This document shows, piece after piece, positions 33,395-44,692 of a stretch of 64,000 nt of DNA. This stretch comes from Chrysopilus asiliformis (Eukaryota; Arthropoda; Insecta; Diptera; Rhagionidae). Positions within the stretch are counted from its first letter, which is position 1; every line of letters starts with the position of its first letter. Both the position numbers and the translations under genes were made by a program. A model generated the notes under the pieces. It was not told the DNA's origin, did not search any database, and saw only the letters and a list, made by a program, of their open reading frames with translations. The DNA is taken from contig OZ035960.1 in the NCBI GenBank assembly GCA_964034945.1, positions 86,366,148-86,430,147 of the forward strand, written 5' to 3'.

Positions 33395-34122
33395 TATAAC
33401 TTTAATAAATCTATGGATGTTTGTCTGTCTGTTTGAGATTACAAAACTCAAAAACTACTGGACCGATTTTTACGCGTTTTTTTGTAAAATCATCTGCGTT
33501 GCCAGGAGCAGGTTTTTGGCTATCTTTGATTTTCAAAATTCGAAACAGAAGGTCCTGTAAGGATAAAGCAAATATCCTTTTTCCCGTTTTCCCGGGAAAA
33601 ATCGGTATAAGGGGGTTTCCGGGGTCGCTGATCACGAATCTGGTGTTGGTAAGGATAACGCAAATGTCCTTTTTATAATTTTGTTTCCGAAAAACTGGCT
33701 TTAGGGGGTTTTCGTGGTCGCTGAACACGAGTTCGATTTTGGAATTTCAAAATTCTAAACGAAAAGTTCTGTAAGGATAACGAAAATATCCTTTTTCCCA
33801 TTTTTTCCCGGGAAAATTTGCATTAGAGGGTTTTTGAGGTCGCTGATTACGGCTCTGGCTTTAGAATTTCAAAAATCTAAATGGAGGGTCCTGTAAAGAT
33901 AACGCAAATGTCCTTTTTCCAATTTTTCTCGCAAAGACTGGTTTTGGGAGATTTTCAGGGTTGCTTATCACGAATCTGGTGTTGGAATTTCAAAATTCGA
34001 AACGGAAGGTACTGTAAGGATAACGTTTTTTCCCAAAAGTTTTTTAATTATTTTCGGTTTTTTTGCATTCTAAAATTTATACAGAAAACTTTAAGCTGGC
34101 AACGGGGGGTCTGCTAGTGACA
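33395..34122 (+). mobile_element. Helitron-like fragment with about 120-bp internal tandem repeats
   Basis: The start has GTTTGTCTGTCTGTTTGAG and AAAACTACTGGACCGATTTT, common near Helitron-like 5' regions in insects. Then a unit containing AATTTCAAAATTCGAAACGG, GTAAGGATAACGCAAATGTC, CCTTTTTCC and GGTCGCTGATCACGAATCTG repeats about five times. It closes GGCAACGGGGGGTCTGCTAG followed by T, a CTAG end. A short related piece is at 59870-60012. The assignment rests on these motifs only. Confidence 0.5.
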
Positions 34123-34304
34123 TACTAATTGTTTAGGTCTTTAAAAAAATAATGCAACAAAAATGTTATTCTTCCATATCAGTAACAGGCTCCTAATGGG
34201 GTTTCAGGGCAAACATATCTGATCTTTTAGGGGGGAAATTGGATATGAAAGCATCAACAAAAATAATATAACATTTTGTTATATTATTTTCTTTAAAGAC
34301 CTAT

Positions 34305-34425
34305 AAGCCAAGAAATTTATCAATGTTTTTATGTAATTGCGCAGGAACCTAGACTGTATATAGGAAAATCATGTGCTATCAACATAATATATTTTAATTA
34401 GAACTTTGGAATATTGGCAAGTAGG
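34305..34425 (+). repeat. about 120-bp direct repeat, second copy
   Basis: Partner of 33115-33240, about 1.2 kb apart. The pair could be a duplicated target region or remnants of a larger element. Confidence 0.7.
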
Positions 34426-34539
34426 TCTTTTTAAAAACCGGTATTGTTTTCGCCAAAAGTGCCTAAACATGAGCACTTACAATATACAGGTATAAAATTA
34501 TTTTTTTTCATACGAAATATATGAAGTTACACTGGTACC

Positions 34540-34745
34540 TTGTCACCCTGAGCATGGTGTTTGGTTTGTCACCCGCATAAGAGTTAAGATACGTACAACG
34601 GACAGACAGACGGCCAGACAGATGCACGGACATTCTCATAATTTTTCCTGGAACGGATTTCGTATTGGTCAGAAAGTTTCTATTTGCCCCCGGTCACCCT
34701 CATGAAAACAATATATTCCTTTTTAGCTACGCAGAGGAAAGTAAA
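34540..34745 (+). mobile_element. Helentron-like family 2 fragment
   Basis: AACGGACAGACAGACGGCCAG, GATGCACGGACATTCTCAT, GGATTTCGTATTGGTCAG and ACGCAGAGGAAAGT follow the order at 18900-19110. The end motif GCAGAGGAAAG is the inverse of the CTTTCCTCTGC start at 4366. Confidence 0.55.
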
Positions 34746-34959
34746 AAAATGCTGTCTTATATTGCGTATAAATTCTATTCGAATGACAAATTTATTTAAT
34801 ATTTTACCACAATTTTATTTATTGATTAGAATAAGTCTTAATCGGAAAATGGAATCCTACACGGTTAGAAATTTTTAATACTTTTTACTGTCCACAGAGT
34901 CCACATCTAAAAAAGTGTTACTTTAATACTGGATTCCAGAGTTAAGTCTTTAAATGCGG

Positions 34960-35090
34960 CCCAGGACCTGTTTGAATGTGAATGTATATATTCTGCGTTT
35001 TTTACTAATCAGCTATCTTTAGGGTTAGTATATTTTATTTGTGGCCCAATATAACTCGTCTTCTCGCAATGTGGCGCAGGGAGTCTAAAA
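34960..35090. mobile_element. fragment of the Charlie-like hAT family at 38493
   Basis: GCGGCCCAGGACCTGTTTGA and ATGTG match the inverse of the right subterminal region of the 38493-39489 element (CACATTCAAACCCGTCCTGG then GCCGC). No termini are recognised. Confidence 0.45.
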
Positions 35091-35246
35091 GTTAGGACAC
35101 CTCTGTTTTAAAATGTCATTTTGAGAAACAAAATGGAGAAAAAGAGAGAAAAATTAAAATCAATCTGGTTAAATTTTCTTCATTTTTTCCGAATTAAAAT
35201 ATGTTTCTTACATGAAATGCTTATGATTATTCATTAATTTTAATAA

Positions 35247-35753
35247 AAAAACATAACAAAAGCTATAATTGCCAATCTGGCAAATATTGAAACTCGTATG
35301 GTGATATTCGTATCAAAATTCGAACAGTTGTACCAAAATTCCACTTTGAAGTCAAACTTTCCAATAAGATTTTTTAAAATTTATTCCAATCGGATTTTGA
35401 TGTATGGAAGTTTTATGTAGAATCATATCCTAAATAACTTTTGTCCTTGGACTTTTTTGATGAGATGCACCGTTTTTGCGATATTTACAAAAAAACGTTT
35501 TCGTTCGTATGGGGGGTACCCCCCCTAATGGTCCATTTTTGCCCATTAACGAACTTAGCCTCGCACTTTGCGAAAAACGGATCTGTGCAAAATTTCAAGT
35601 CTCTAGCTCAATCCGTGCGCCCGCAATCCGCGCCACAGACGGACGGACGGACAGACAGACAGACGGACAGACGGACGGACATGCAAAATTTCATTTTTTT
35701 ATCATTCTAAACACACTGGTGTAATTCATTTTTGTGTGTGATGACAGGATCTG
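35247..35753 (-). mobile_element. Helentron copy H, 5'-truncated
   Basis: On the plus strand: AAAAACATAACAAAAGC, TTGCCAATCTGGCAA hairpin, GTATGGTGATATTCG, GGATTTTGATGTATGG, and a GGAC/AGAC tract at 35638-35681. It breaks off at GTGTGTGATGACAGGATCT before the GGCGTTACAAACGG segment. Except for the truncation and microsatellite it is very similar to copy G. Both share TGCGATATTTACAAAAA, suggesting a common recent source. Confidence 0.78.
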
Positions 35754-35794
35754 AATTACATATAATTTTAATCAAAGATTTTTATCGGTTTGTA

Positions 35795-35957
35795 ATTTTT
35801 ATGGTTTTTATCGCTTGTGTGTCTGTCTGTCTGCCCGCTTAAAACTCGAGAACCACTGAACCGATTTGGATGAAACTTTCTGCGGAGTTTACTGGCATAA
35901 CCAATATAGTTTTAATGACAGAATTAAATTTTCAGAGAATGCGAAACCTGAGTGCAC
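35795..35957. other. worn GTCT-bearing repeat
   Basis: GTGTGTCTGTCTGTCTGCCC and AAAACTCGAGAACCACTGAA followed by CCGATTTGG resemble the start of the Helitron-like block at 33395. Boundaries are not definable. Confidence 0.4.
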
Positions 35958-36014
35958 CACTCTCTCAATTTCACTCTCTCAATTTCACTCTCTCAATTTC
36001 ACTCTCTCAATTTT
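35958..36014 (+). repeat. 14-bp minisatellite (CACTCTCTCAATTT), four units
   Basis: Four head-to-tail units with essentially no divergence. The short array and high identity suggest recent slippage. Confidence 0.85.
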
Positions 36015-37125
36015 GTTTTTGTGTTCTTTCTTAATGCACAAAAAAATTGGGAGTGTGGTCATTCAACACATATTATTGGTCATCTTTGTATCTAAGTATT
36101 ATTTATAAGTATTAAAGATTGACTCTTATTCTTTGAGACTGAAAGAAATTTAACACTTACTAATTTTTAACTGTGTACATTTTTTGCTTACTGAAATCGT
36201 TCGGCTTTCTGCATTGCGTGAGATTATGCGATCACTCAATATTTCTTCTTAGTGTATTCTTTGTATTTGTTTCTTATTCCGAAATCTGGGAAATAACTCA
36301 AAATCTTGCTAAATTCATTCCCATTTTTCATCGTGGGCCATCTCCCTCGTTTTTTATTGAATACTGAAGCGAATTGAAAAGAGGGCGCCGAAAAATTGAT
36401 TTCCTTTGCGTTTCGAGTGACCATAAACAATCAACAGCAGCAATAAAGAAAATTATTTTGGTGAGTGGGTGATCGATTAAACCGATTTTTTAAATGAATT
36501 CATTTTACTCGGTTTTTTTCTCCCAAAAACTATAGAAAACTATATAAACGGTTTTAGCTCATATATTCATTTCTGAAATATTTTGAAAATCATTGGAATG
36601 CAATTAAAAATACAAGTAAATACAAGGAACAACAAATTTTTTGCAAAACAAATTTTTGTTTTAGTGTTTTGCTAAAGATGTCGATTTGAACCAAATTATT
36701 GTTTTACAATAATTAATCTGAATCCTATTTTGTTAGGGGTAAAGTCGAAAATTGTCCCTCTTCCTCTATACTTAACGACACGGTTCACGCGATTTTTTTT
36801 TAAAGTGAAAGAAGATTTAGAAATATTACAGGTTTAAAATATGGATTTAAAAAAAATCTGTCAATAGGATTTCTCGTGGAAAATTCCAATTATTGTTCTC
36901 GAATTCTTTTGCTTATGTTTCCTGAATCGACAAGCCTTTTAATAATACCTTAATATGTAAAAAAATTATTGATGTATAAAAAAAAATTACATCTTTTTTA
37001 TAAGTAGAGTAATGGCGGGTATTGTGGTATGGCGGTTAAAATGGTACACCACCGTTTCCTCGCATATGAGCCGTTGCATCGCAAAATCAATCATACAGAG
37101 TTATGATTTGTGAGATTTGGCAACC
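36015..37125. other. unique AT-rich DNA, no gene seen
   Basis: No coding, RNA or repeat feature recognised. Confidence 0.4.
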
Positions 37126-37327
37126 ATTGGGCGCATTCACGGTACTCAACGGTTGAGTAAATCTCAATAAGTTCTCGTGAATGCCTCGATACATTAAACG
37201 TCAAAATTCTACACTCATCGGTTGAGCAGAAAAGTATCGCAGAAATTTTTCGATACAAAAAATGGCGTCCGATCAGTGATTATGATGAGTAATCTCTCAA
37301 CTGTTGAGTACCGTGAATGCGACCATT
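37126..37327. mobile_element. 196-bp MITE with GGKCGCATTCACGG ends
   Basis: GGGCGCATTCACGGTACTCA begins at 37129 and TGAGTACCGTGAATGCGACC ends at 37324. CTCAACGGTTGAG/CTCAACTGTTGAG follows just inside both ends. ATT flanks both sides as a possible 3-bp TSD, which is not the usual TWA of PIF/Harbinger, so the superfamily is uncertain. Confidence 0.7.
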
Positions 37328-37852
37328 GTTTGTTTTGTATATATAGAGAATTCAATATAGAGAAATGGTCCATCTAGGCAAAATTAGCAAAAGAATTCAA
37401 AGTGAACTTTTGTATGCGGTCATGGGAAGAGAGTGGAGATAGTGGTTCGATGTCTTTCGCAAAAATAATCATTATGAAAAAGTAGGGGGGTTGATCATGC
37501 AAAGTGTGTTGATACTATACGGTTTTTATTAGAACTATTAGATGAAAATCATTTTCGTTAGAAACCTAACTTTTATATAGGAACCCCACAGGGATGAGAG
37601 TCAGGGGATTGTTGTAATCGAGAGAAATATTTGCATGTAAAAATTTTTGGGGGTCGGCTATACAAAATTTCCCTATAACAGTTCTCCTTTAAAAATTATA
37701 AAAAAAAACTACTAATTTTCACCAATACTATCACATTTCTCAAAAGCGGCAAATACGCTTTCGATAAAAATTGGTTTCATGTCGTATCTTACTTTTTTTC
37801 CACTAGTGCCATCCGTGAACGTCACGGTACGTTCTTTTATGCACGAGTAAAG

Positions 37853-38142
37853 TTAAGTCCAAATCAGACTAACGATTACGATTCCAAGTGCGATTACGAT
37901 TGAAGCTTCTCGACCAATGAGATCAAAACTTTAAATGATAGAAACATGAAAGCTTTGATCTCATTGATCGAGGAAGCTCAATCGTAATCGCAATCGTAAT
38001 CGCTATCGTTAAGCCCAAATCAAACTAACGATTGCGATTGCGATTACGATTGAGCTTCCTCGACCAATGGGATCAAAGCTATCATTTTCTCATCGTTGAA
38101 AGCTTTGATCTAATTGGTCGAGGAAGCTCAATCGTAATCACC
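37853..38142. repeat. two tandem foldback units with (CGATTA)n arms
   Basis: Each unit starts TTAAGYCCAAATCARACTAA and CGATT repeats, runs into GAAGCTTCTCGACCAATG-like sequence, and returns as the complement through AGCTTTGATCTCATTG and AATCGTAATCG repeats. Unit 1 is 37853-38008 and unit 2 is 38009-38140. Tandem duplication of a whole hairpin is unusual for ordinary MITE insertion. Confidence 0.75.
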
Positions 38143-38492
38143 GGTAGTGTTCGAGATATCACTTTACCGAAAAATTCAGGTTCCTAGGACACGTAATATT
38201 GAAAAAACGAATCCGTATATTTGTCTCTGAGTTATAAACACACAAACGTTGCTATTGCGAAAATACAGCACCAGTCCGACGGATTAATTGTAATTTTAAT
38301 GTCATATAATAATTATGAATTTCCAGGAGGAAGGTCCTCGAAAATACCCAAATTCAGCTGCCCATAAAAGCTCTTTATGAAAAAAAGTGAGTTTTATGGT
38401 ATCTTGGAAAAAGTGGGGCATTAGCTTTACCGCTTCAAAAAACTGGAAGGAAATCACTGCTTCCAGAGAACGAAGATTTCAATGCTCTAGAT
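38143..38492. other. no gene or repeat recognised
   Basis: Short unique stretch between the foldbacks and the hAT nest. No supported feature. Confidence 0.4.
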
Positions 38493-38688
38493 CAGGGCTG
38501 GCCAACCTGCGGATAATTCGGCGACCTGCGAGATTCAACACGGTTTCTCAAATATTTGTGTATTATTTTTGGTTTTAGTGTAATGTGTTGTAACACAAAT
38601 AAATCGTTTCACTATCCACTTCCTACTCGGGATCTGTTTATTTCACTATTTTTACAAATTATAAAGCAAAAATGTTTGGATTATTCTC

Positions 38689-39403
38689 TAAAGGTGCCGC
38701 TCCACATGAGAGTAAATGCCGGCGACAACCTCTCGATAGCAGCTACTCGAAAATTGACACGTCTCTTAGACTATGTTTACACACAGATTGGGCATGAACA
38801 TGGAACTGAATCAAAAATGTTGCTCGTGTTTACACACAGATTGGAACTGAACGCTACTCTCAGTTTGCCAGGAAACAATTGGAAATGAAACGTAATTGAA
38901 TTTTTTCATTGAATAGTTAAAGTAAAATTATTTTCAATTAATATTCGTCAGAATAAACTAAAAAAAAAATTGAAATGGATAATAAAAAGTTTCTGGCAGC
39001 AGGAAGCATGCTTTATGTTAGAGTATATTCCATGTAGACATTTTTGCTTGCCAGATCCGAATTCTTTCACCACTGGAACGCAAATGACAATGGAACGAGA
39101 AAAATACGCACTGAAAAATACCAACCAATCAGAACCACATGCACGGAACGCTGAAAATGGAAAATCTTTGTTTTCTGGTTCAGTACCCCAATCTTGTCCC
39201 CGTTCTTCCCTTCATCTTCATTTCGACATTTTCGTTCAGTCCCATGTTCATGCCCAATCTGTGTGTAAACATGGTCTTAGAGTCGCTGGCAGAAACTCGC
39301 AAAAACTCGCGAGCTAGTTTCTGCGAGCTGTCAAAAGTGATTCTACTCTTTAGTCGACACGGACCCACTGAACTCTCGGGAGTTGTTCGTCAGATACGAA
39401 CGG
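38689..39403 (-). mobile_element. PIF/Harbinger element, truncated, relative of 14322-15140
   Basis: TAA then AGGTGCCGCTCCACATGAGA at 38692, followed by AACCTCTCGATAGCAGCTAC and, after the nested insertion, AGAAACTCGCAAAAACTCGC and AGATACGAACGG. This follows the reverse complement of the 14322 element segment by segment. The far end is missing beyond about 39403. Confidence 0.75.
38771..39274. mobile_element. 504-bp hAT-like MITE, innermost layer of the nest
   Basis: CTATGTTTACACACAGATTG followed by GGCATGAACATGG at the left mirrors CCATGTTCATGCCCAATCTG followed by TGTGTAAACATGG at the right, with TIRs near 33 bp. TCTTAGA occurs directly before (38764-38770) and after (39275-39281). The uninterrupted relative reads GTCTCTGAGAGTCGC there, confirming the insertion site. 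ORFs inside it have no domain. Confidence 0.8.
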
Positions 39404-39489
39404 TTTGTAAATATATAAAGTTTGTAAATATATCCGTTTTTGTTGGGCCACATTCAAACCCGTCCTGGGCCGCGGATTGGACAAGCCTG

Positions 39490-39643
39490 CCCTATAGGAA
39501 TTCTACAATGAAAATTCCGCCGCGCCGTATATGGCGTCAGTTGCCTAGGAATTGACACCCTAATATACTGTTAGTGGACGTATGATCCGTCACACGCCTT
39601 GAAAGTCCAAAATCCTTTGAAGGCTTTACGCGGTCTCAACGCC
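39490..39643. other. short unique stretch, no gene recognised
   Basis: It is GC-richer than average and continues across the MITE into 40080-40260. No coding match was recognised. Confidence 0.35.
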
Positions 39644-40084
39644 TAACCTCTGGAGCCCAATGAACGCAACGCGAACGCAACTCCAACGCTGTGAACTGTC
39701 ACGCAGCGCAACATTTCGGTGGCAGAGCCCAATGGCATCTCGTAAAGTAGTACAAGTGACATAATATAAAGTGGTATAAAGTTGGCAAAATTACAAAAAT
39801 GGATAATTTCGAAGCGATAATTTGCTTTGTTGGTCTTTATCTTTGTTATTTGTATGTTATTGCACTAAGGCTATCAATTTTTCCTCGAACAACATTTCGC
39901 CAACCTCACTTTATGAACTGTCAACGCAGAATTGCTGCGGCAAAGTTAGAAGTTTGCAAACTTTTGCGTTGTAGTTGCGTTCACTGTGCTCACTTCAAAT
40001 GATTTCTATGGAACAAACTTCTAAGTGACAATTTCTGCGTTCGCGTTGGGTTCATTGGGCTCCAGGCATAAGGCGTTAAGTCTA
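39644..40084. mobile_element. MITE with CTGGAGCCCAATGAACGCAA-type TIRs
   Basis: CTGGAGCCCAATGAACGCAA then CGCGAACGCA at the left (39650) is inverted at the right as TGCGTTCGCGTTGGGTTCAT then TGGGCTCCAG, about 30 bp with one mismatch. AACGCCTNA continues outward on both sides with 17 of 21 matches including the core. The TSD is unclear; 8-9 bp with mismatches is possible. The 67-residue ORF inside it has hydrophobic stretches but no recognised family. Confidence 0.68.
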
Positions 40085-42582
40085 TTACGGCGTCTGTTGG
40101 CCGTGACATCAAGACTAGTCCTCTTGAAGCCTTATTAAGCGATGCTTCGATTAGGGAAGTCCTTCGGTCTTCTTCTCGCCCAGATGATATATCTTTTAAA
40201 AAGGGACGACTTTGAGGACTTCATACTGATAGTGAATTGGACATCTTGACCGAACAAAAGGCGTGCAGACTTGAATGCGGTTGCCTATTTTTGATTGCGT
40301 TATTTGGGCAAATTGATAGTTATTTTAAAACGGATAAGGAAATGTTTTTCTCGTCCGGTATTTGGGTTAATGTTAATAAAGAAAAACGATTTTGATTTAC
40401 AAGCCGCTTGCACTGAAATGCTGTTTACAGTTTTTAAATTCTTCAATAGAATGAAATCTACAAAAGAAACTCCATTGCAAATCAGAATTAATAGAAAACG
40501 AACGAAATGAACATAAAAGGAAACAAATGCTTCACTTATATTAAGTTGACCGCCGCACTTAAATGTGCAATTTGAAATTCAGTGCAGCTACTATTTATTT
40601 TAATGCCTTACTATTCCCATTTAAACAATGACAATAAAATGGCAACAAATTGTTCGTAATGCTCGTCAAACTAACTTGTCAAGTTGTCACACATAATTTA
40701 AGTTTTTGAAATCGTCTTATTTTTGCTATATGAATTTATGAAGAGACCACTTGGCATCATTTCAATCAATTAGAATGAAATCAAACCGTTTGTACGATTA
40801 ATGCAGAACAAAATTCATAACATATGCATAAATTCATGAAAAAATAGGGGTATCAATCAGTCTAACCAGAGACAAAGTCGTCGATTCATTAAGAATTTCC
40901 GTCGTCGGTTTATTGCCTGAAATTTCATTCATTCAAATCAAACCGAAATAATAATATGTAAACGTTTTGCTGTTTGATTCATCCATTACCCTTTGAGACC
41001 GTATTTAGAATTTTCGAAAAAAAGAGTGATGGGAAGCTAAAGACTAGGAAATAAAAGGCATCAACGTATTTCTTAACCTTGGAATATAATTTCCAATTTG
41101 CATAAATTAATTAAAAATTAACCATAAAATTTTGACTAAAACGATCTTTTCTCTGAGATTTCTTTCACGTGTAAAGACTGGGATTTTGGCCCGCTTAAAA
41201 AGGTGTTTTTTTTATATAAAATTCAAAGATTTACGACCGGATGAGATGACAAATAAAATGATCATCTCGCACTTTACAAAAAATTGCGAGCCCAACAAAA
41301 ACGAAGCCTTATTAAGGAGATTCTGGACATGTTTGAAATTCATATTTTGTGGACATTTGAAATCCCCATAATGGACGATAAACTGTATCACCTTTTCAGC
41401 TATTCACTGTGGCCAACCGATGTAATTTTTGTTGTGAAATTAAGTCATAACATAAACATAATCCATAAATATGGCATTGAGGGTATTTCGTTCAACAAAA
41501 CCCATATATGAAATAATATCAACATACACGGTCTTCGTGTGTCCCGTTTCCCTCTGGAATTTCGTTGGGTTATCTTCGAAAAAAATTTCACGTAAAAAAT
41601 CATATTTAAAAATCCCAGAGCCCAGTTCTAAAATGCGAAGATGATTTATGGACATTGTTAAGCGAAACCGCTGGACGACTGAATTTTTTAGTACGTGGCT
41701 GGGGTCAAGCTGTCTTTTATTTATTTATTCAAATATGTTTTTTTTTTCATTCGGCTTATTGATCATAACTTTTGTCAATGGACGAGATCGAAATCGGATT
41801 AAAAACGCAAAAATTAAATTTTCATTCACAAATATTTCAACAAATTTCTTATTCGGTTATTGTGTGTACGGTATTTAATTTTTTACATGATCATCATGAA
41901 ATTCAAATGATGACTGTTCACAATTTGTTGGTAACTGAGCTTGTCTTTTTTGGATTAAGATATCAATAATGCAGTCCAAAAGTAATTTGTAACATGGTAA
42001 CAAAATGAAAAACAGGACAAATCAATTTATCTTGATGGTTTTCTTGTTTCATTTTCAAACCATGCTTGATCTTGGATCCCAAAGGGCTACACAGCTCAAA
42101 CATAAAATTCCACAAATTCCAGACACCTAATAGTTTTCTATGACGTATAGTCGTTAGTTGAGATCGACAAAACAAAACGCCAGAGTCACGACATCAGCAT
42201 TAAATATTTCAATTTTTTTTACAGATTTGAATTCAATTCGCTTGTACGAGTGTAATTTCCAAAGTTCCTAGTCATCTTCAATCAAATTTAGTAAAACAAT
42301 ACTCGTATAAAAAATACCTTTTGTTTGTTTCACGTATTTGTTTCTGTTAAACCTTGTCAGTACAGGAGTTCCAAATTAACGTATAGTAGGACCGGCCATG
42401 TTGAATTACTTTTTTGAATTTAGGTTGTAGCGCGCACATAAAGTCACATATCGCTCCAATGGTTAAGCCATTCGATAGAGTGATACCTTGACTACATTTC
42501 ATAGAAGAACTTTTTTTAAAATGTTTTATTAACTGGCCTTCAGGTCAATTTAAACGGTGATTCAACATGCCCGCCGATTTAC
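40085..42582. other. mostly unique AT-rich DNA, no gene supported
   Basis: Several 60-80 residue ORFs at 40295-42175 overlap on both strands and lack recognisable domains. No RNA or repeat was recognised apart from simple AT-rich runs. Confidence 0.4.
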
Positions 42583-42954
42583 AAGTGGTGCGGGTAAGAT
42601 GAATAACTGTAATTTTCCATACATTTTCCATACTTAAGAATGAAAAAACGTTATTTTTAAGTATTTTATTAAGTAAAAGTTTTAAATATACACTGCATAA
42701 TGTAAATATGAAAAAAAACAATGAAATTTACGATTTAGTTAATCGCTTATTTCATTTTTTTTTGTTGTCCAATTTTTGATTGTTTTCCTGCTGCGTTTTT
42801 ATAAAAAATGTAAAAAATCATCAAGAAACAAACAAAAATTTATAAAAGAACAAAGGAAATGTGAAACCAACGTCAAAAAACCAAAAAATACGTAAGAAAA
42901 AAAATGATTCAACTTGCCCGCCAAGCCGTTATTCAACTTACCCGCAATCCACTT
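42583..42954. mobile_element. MITE with repeated ATTCAACTTRCCCGC motif
   Basis: AAGTGGTGCGGGTAAGATGA then ATAAC at the left matches the inverse of GTTATTCAACTTACCCGCAA then TCCACTT at the right. The motif ATTCAAC(T/A)TGCCCGCC also occurs once outside the left edge (42561) and once inside the right (42907). The TSD is not identified. Confidence 0.55.
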
Positions 42955-43249
42955 TTTTGATATTTTCTCTTAGAAAAATCACAAAAACAATAAATTTGAA
43001 TGTCCCACGAGGTTTTTTTTTATTCTAGAGGTGTTGCACAACACTTTTAATACAAAAAAATTCCAGATTGACAAAAATTTGTATGAGAAATGGGTAAATC
43101 ACTGTATAGTCTAATATTTACTTTTAGAGCCAAAAACACACATATTCCTCTCACTTACGATATAAATAAGATATCGCTGTCAAAATTTTATGGCAAGTAT
43201 ATGAAAATATTTAATGCTTCACCTCACTTGCCATTTTTTGTTGTATGGC

Positions 43250-43443
43250 TAAAGCCGGCAATATATTATGAGACTTGTTCTAAAACTATGTTGTACAACT
43301 TGTTGCGGCGGAGGCAAAATCAACAGGTTTTTACTTTTTGTCGAACCTAAATTTTGGTACTACAACCGGCCCATACACGATCCAACATTGCCTACAACCG
43401 AACCAAGTTGTACAAGAAATCTCATAATGTATGGCCGGCTTAA
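43250..43443. mobile_element. PIF/Harbinger MITE, 188 bp
   Basis: AGCCGGCAATATATTATGAG at 43253 and CTCATAATGTATGGCCGGCT ending at 43440 are inverted with two mismatches, flanked by TAA on both sides. CTTGTTGTACAACTTG-type inverted motifs follow inside. Confidence 0.82.
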
Positions 43444-43998
43444 GACGTTCGACTTCAACAACCTGAGATACGGCAAGTTTCCGGCTTTAGGGGCCGTCCG
43501 GCGGGGATATGAATAAAACTACTTAAGTGGACGTCTTATTTTTACTCCTAAAATCCGCAAATAGTCTCAAATTTTGACACTTTGAGTTGATGATATTTTT
43601 TGATATTTTTTAGATCACAAAGTTACTAGAATCATATATCTGTCATCAAGGTTGAGCGGATTTTCGAGTCTCGGAAATTATCAAGGTTGAGCGGATTTTC
43701 GAGTCTTGCTATTGTTTTTAAATTCGCCCACACAACATGGTATTCGGCAGATCCTTTAGTATTTTAGGCTCTAAAGGGTGAGTAAGCCTCAAACTCACCC
43801 TATGATTTCGTGATAAATCGCAGTGATTAAATTATTTTTTAAAAAAGAAACGTCGTAAAATTTTACAGCAATCGTGAAAAAGTGCGTTCATGATCACATT
43901 TTATTTGTTTTATATAGTGCTGATATCGCACAACATAAAAAAAGCGTAAATACCTTTAATTTTTCGAGATAAACCGATACAACCAATTACACACTTAC
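43444..43998. other. AT-rich DNA with a short tandem duplication at 43645-43708
   Basis: ATCAAGGTTGAGCGGATTTT followed by CGAGTCT occurs twice, about 34 bases apart. Nothing else recognised. Confidence 0.5.
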
Positions 43999-44491
43999 TC
44001 ATATTTTGGTAAACTTTATGTTGGACTGCACAAATAAAAAAAATGTCCGTTGTAAAAATCGTTTCGTCGCATTCTCGATCATTAACAGGTGTTTCCGTGT
44101 CAATCATGATATGAGGGTCCCGCCAAGCAGTGTCTCATGCAGAGATCTCTTTACATGGTGACAAAATTGATTGAGTCTTATTTGTTTGTCACAAGTTGTA
44201 GACCATTTTTGTTGTGGCCCAAGTAAGTAAATGTCTTCCGTTGATTTCATTTCAGTCACCTTGTCGTTTTCTCCATTCGAAGGTGGTTCAACAAAAGACG
44301 CAGCCATACCTCGGCCGATCTAGAATGGTTGAGACCAGAATTTTAATATCACCTGAGATCGATCATAAGACGCCGTTGGTTGCTCAGTTTGTGATGTGGC
44401 GTGGCGTAGAAGAGCCCAGAGATGTTGAAGATAATGGACGCGGATACACCGGAACGACATTTTCTCGACGTGACTCGTTAAACGCGCTCCC
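43999..44491 (-). pseudogene. unidentified decayed coding segment
   Basis: On the minus strand, GC-richer blocks open in different frames in collinear order. After an acceptor-like GTTGTTACAG (44492): ENVVPVYPRPLSSTS; then SQTEQPTASYDRSQ; then from ATG at 44307 EPPSNGENDKVTEMKSTEDI and CDKQIRLNQFCHHVKRSLHE; then, one frame over, RDPHIMIDTETPVNDRECDE and FTTDIFFICAVQHKVYQNM, ending at a donor-like GTAAGT (43998-43993). Composition looks protein-like, but at least two frame changes are needed. I recognise no family. Likely a broken host gene or old transposon ORF. The 121-residue plus-strand ORF over the same place is less convincing. Confidence 0.3.
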
Positions 44492-44588
44492 CTGTAACAA
44501 CTTTTTTCAACTTTTCGCCCCACATAAAAAACTTTTTGATCCTATTTATGCTGCCCCCTGGACCCAAGGGGTGGAGTGAAGATGGGTA

Positions 44589-44692
44589 GACGGCGCTTAT
44601 CTTTGCTCTTAGAATTGTGTGCATTGACTATAAACGGCGGCGCTTTAATTTTTTTTCTTATATTTTAATTTTTTTAGTATAAGCGCCGTCAT
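44589..44692. mobile_element. small MITE-like inverted repeat
   Basis: GACGGCGCTTAT near 44590 is inverted as ATAAGCGCCGTC near 44680, about 100 bp apart. No reliable TSD. Confidence 0.4.

Larger units (their letters stand above)
38493..39489. mobile_element. Charlie-like hAT element, outer layer of a nest
   Basis: It starts CAGGGCTGGCCAACCTGCGG and ends CCGCGGATTGGACAAGCCTG, whose complement begins CAGGCTTGTCCAATCCGCGG. These are typical hAT/Charlie-style termini. The flanks CTCTAGAT and CCCTATAG agree at only 5 of 8, so the TSD is decayed or the edge is off slightly. The interior is mostly younger insertions. Confidence 0.68.

Noticed and set aside
33115..34425. Direct repeats as LTRs of a retrotransposon
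   Set aside because: No TG...CA ends, primer-binding site, polypurine tract or gag/pol reading between them.
39799..40002. 67-residue ORF with a hydrophobic stretch as a small membrane protein
   Set aside because: Located within a TIR-bounded MITE and without family resemblance.
44214..44579. 121-residue plus-strand ORF
   Set aside because: No recognisable domain. The minus strand over the same place gives more protein-like blocks with splice-like borders, so this is probably its shadow.
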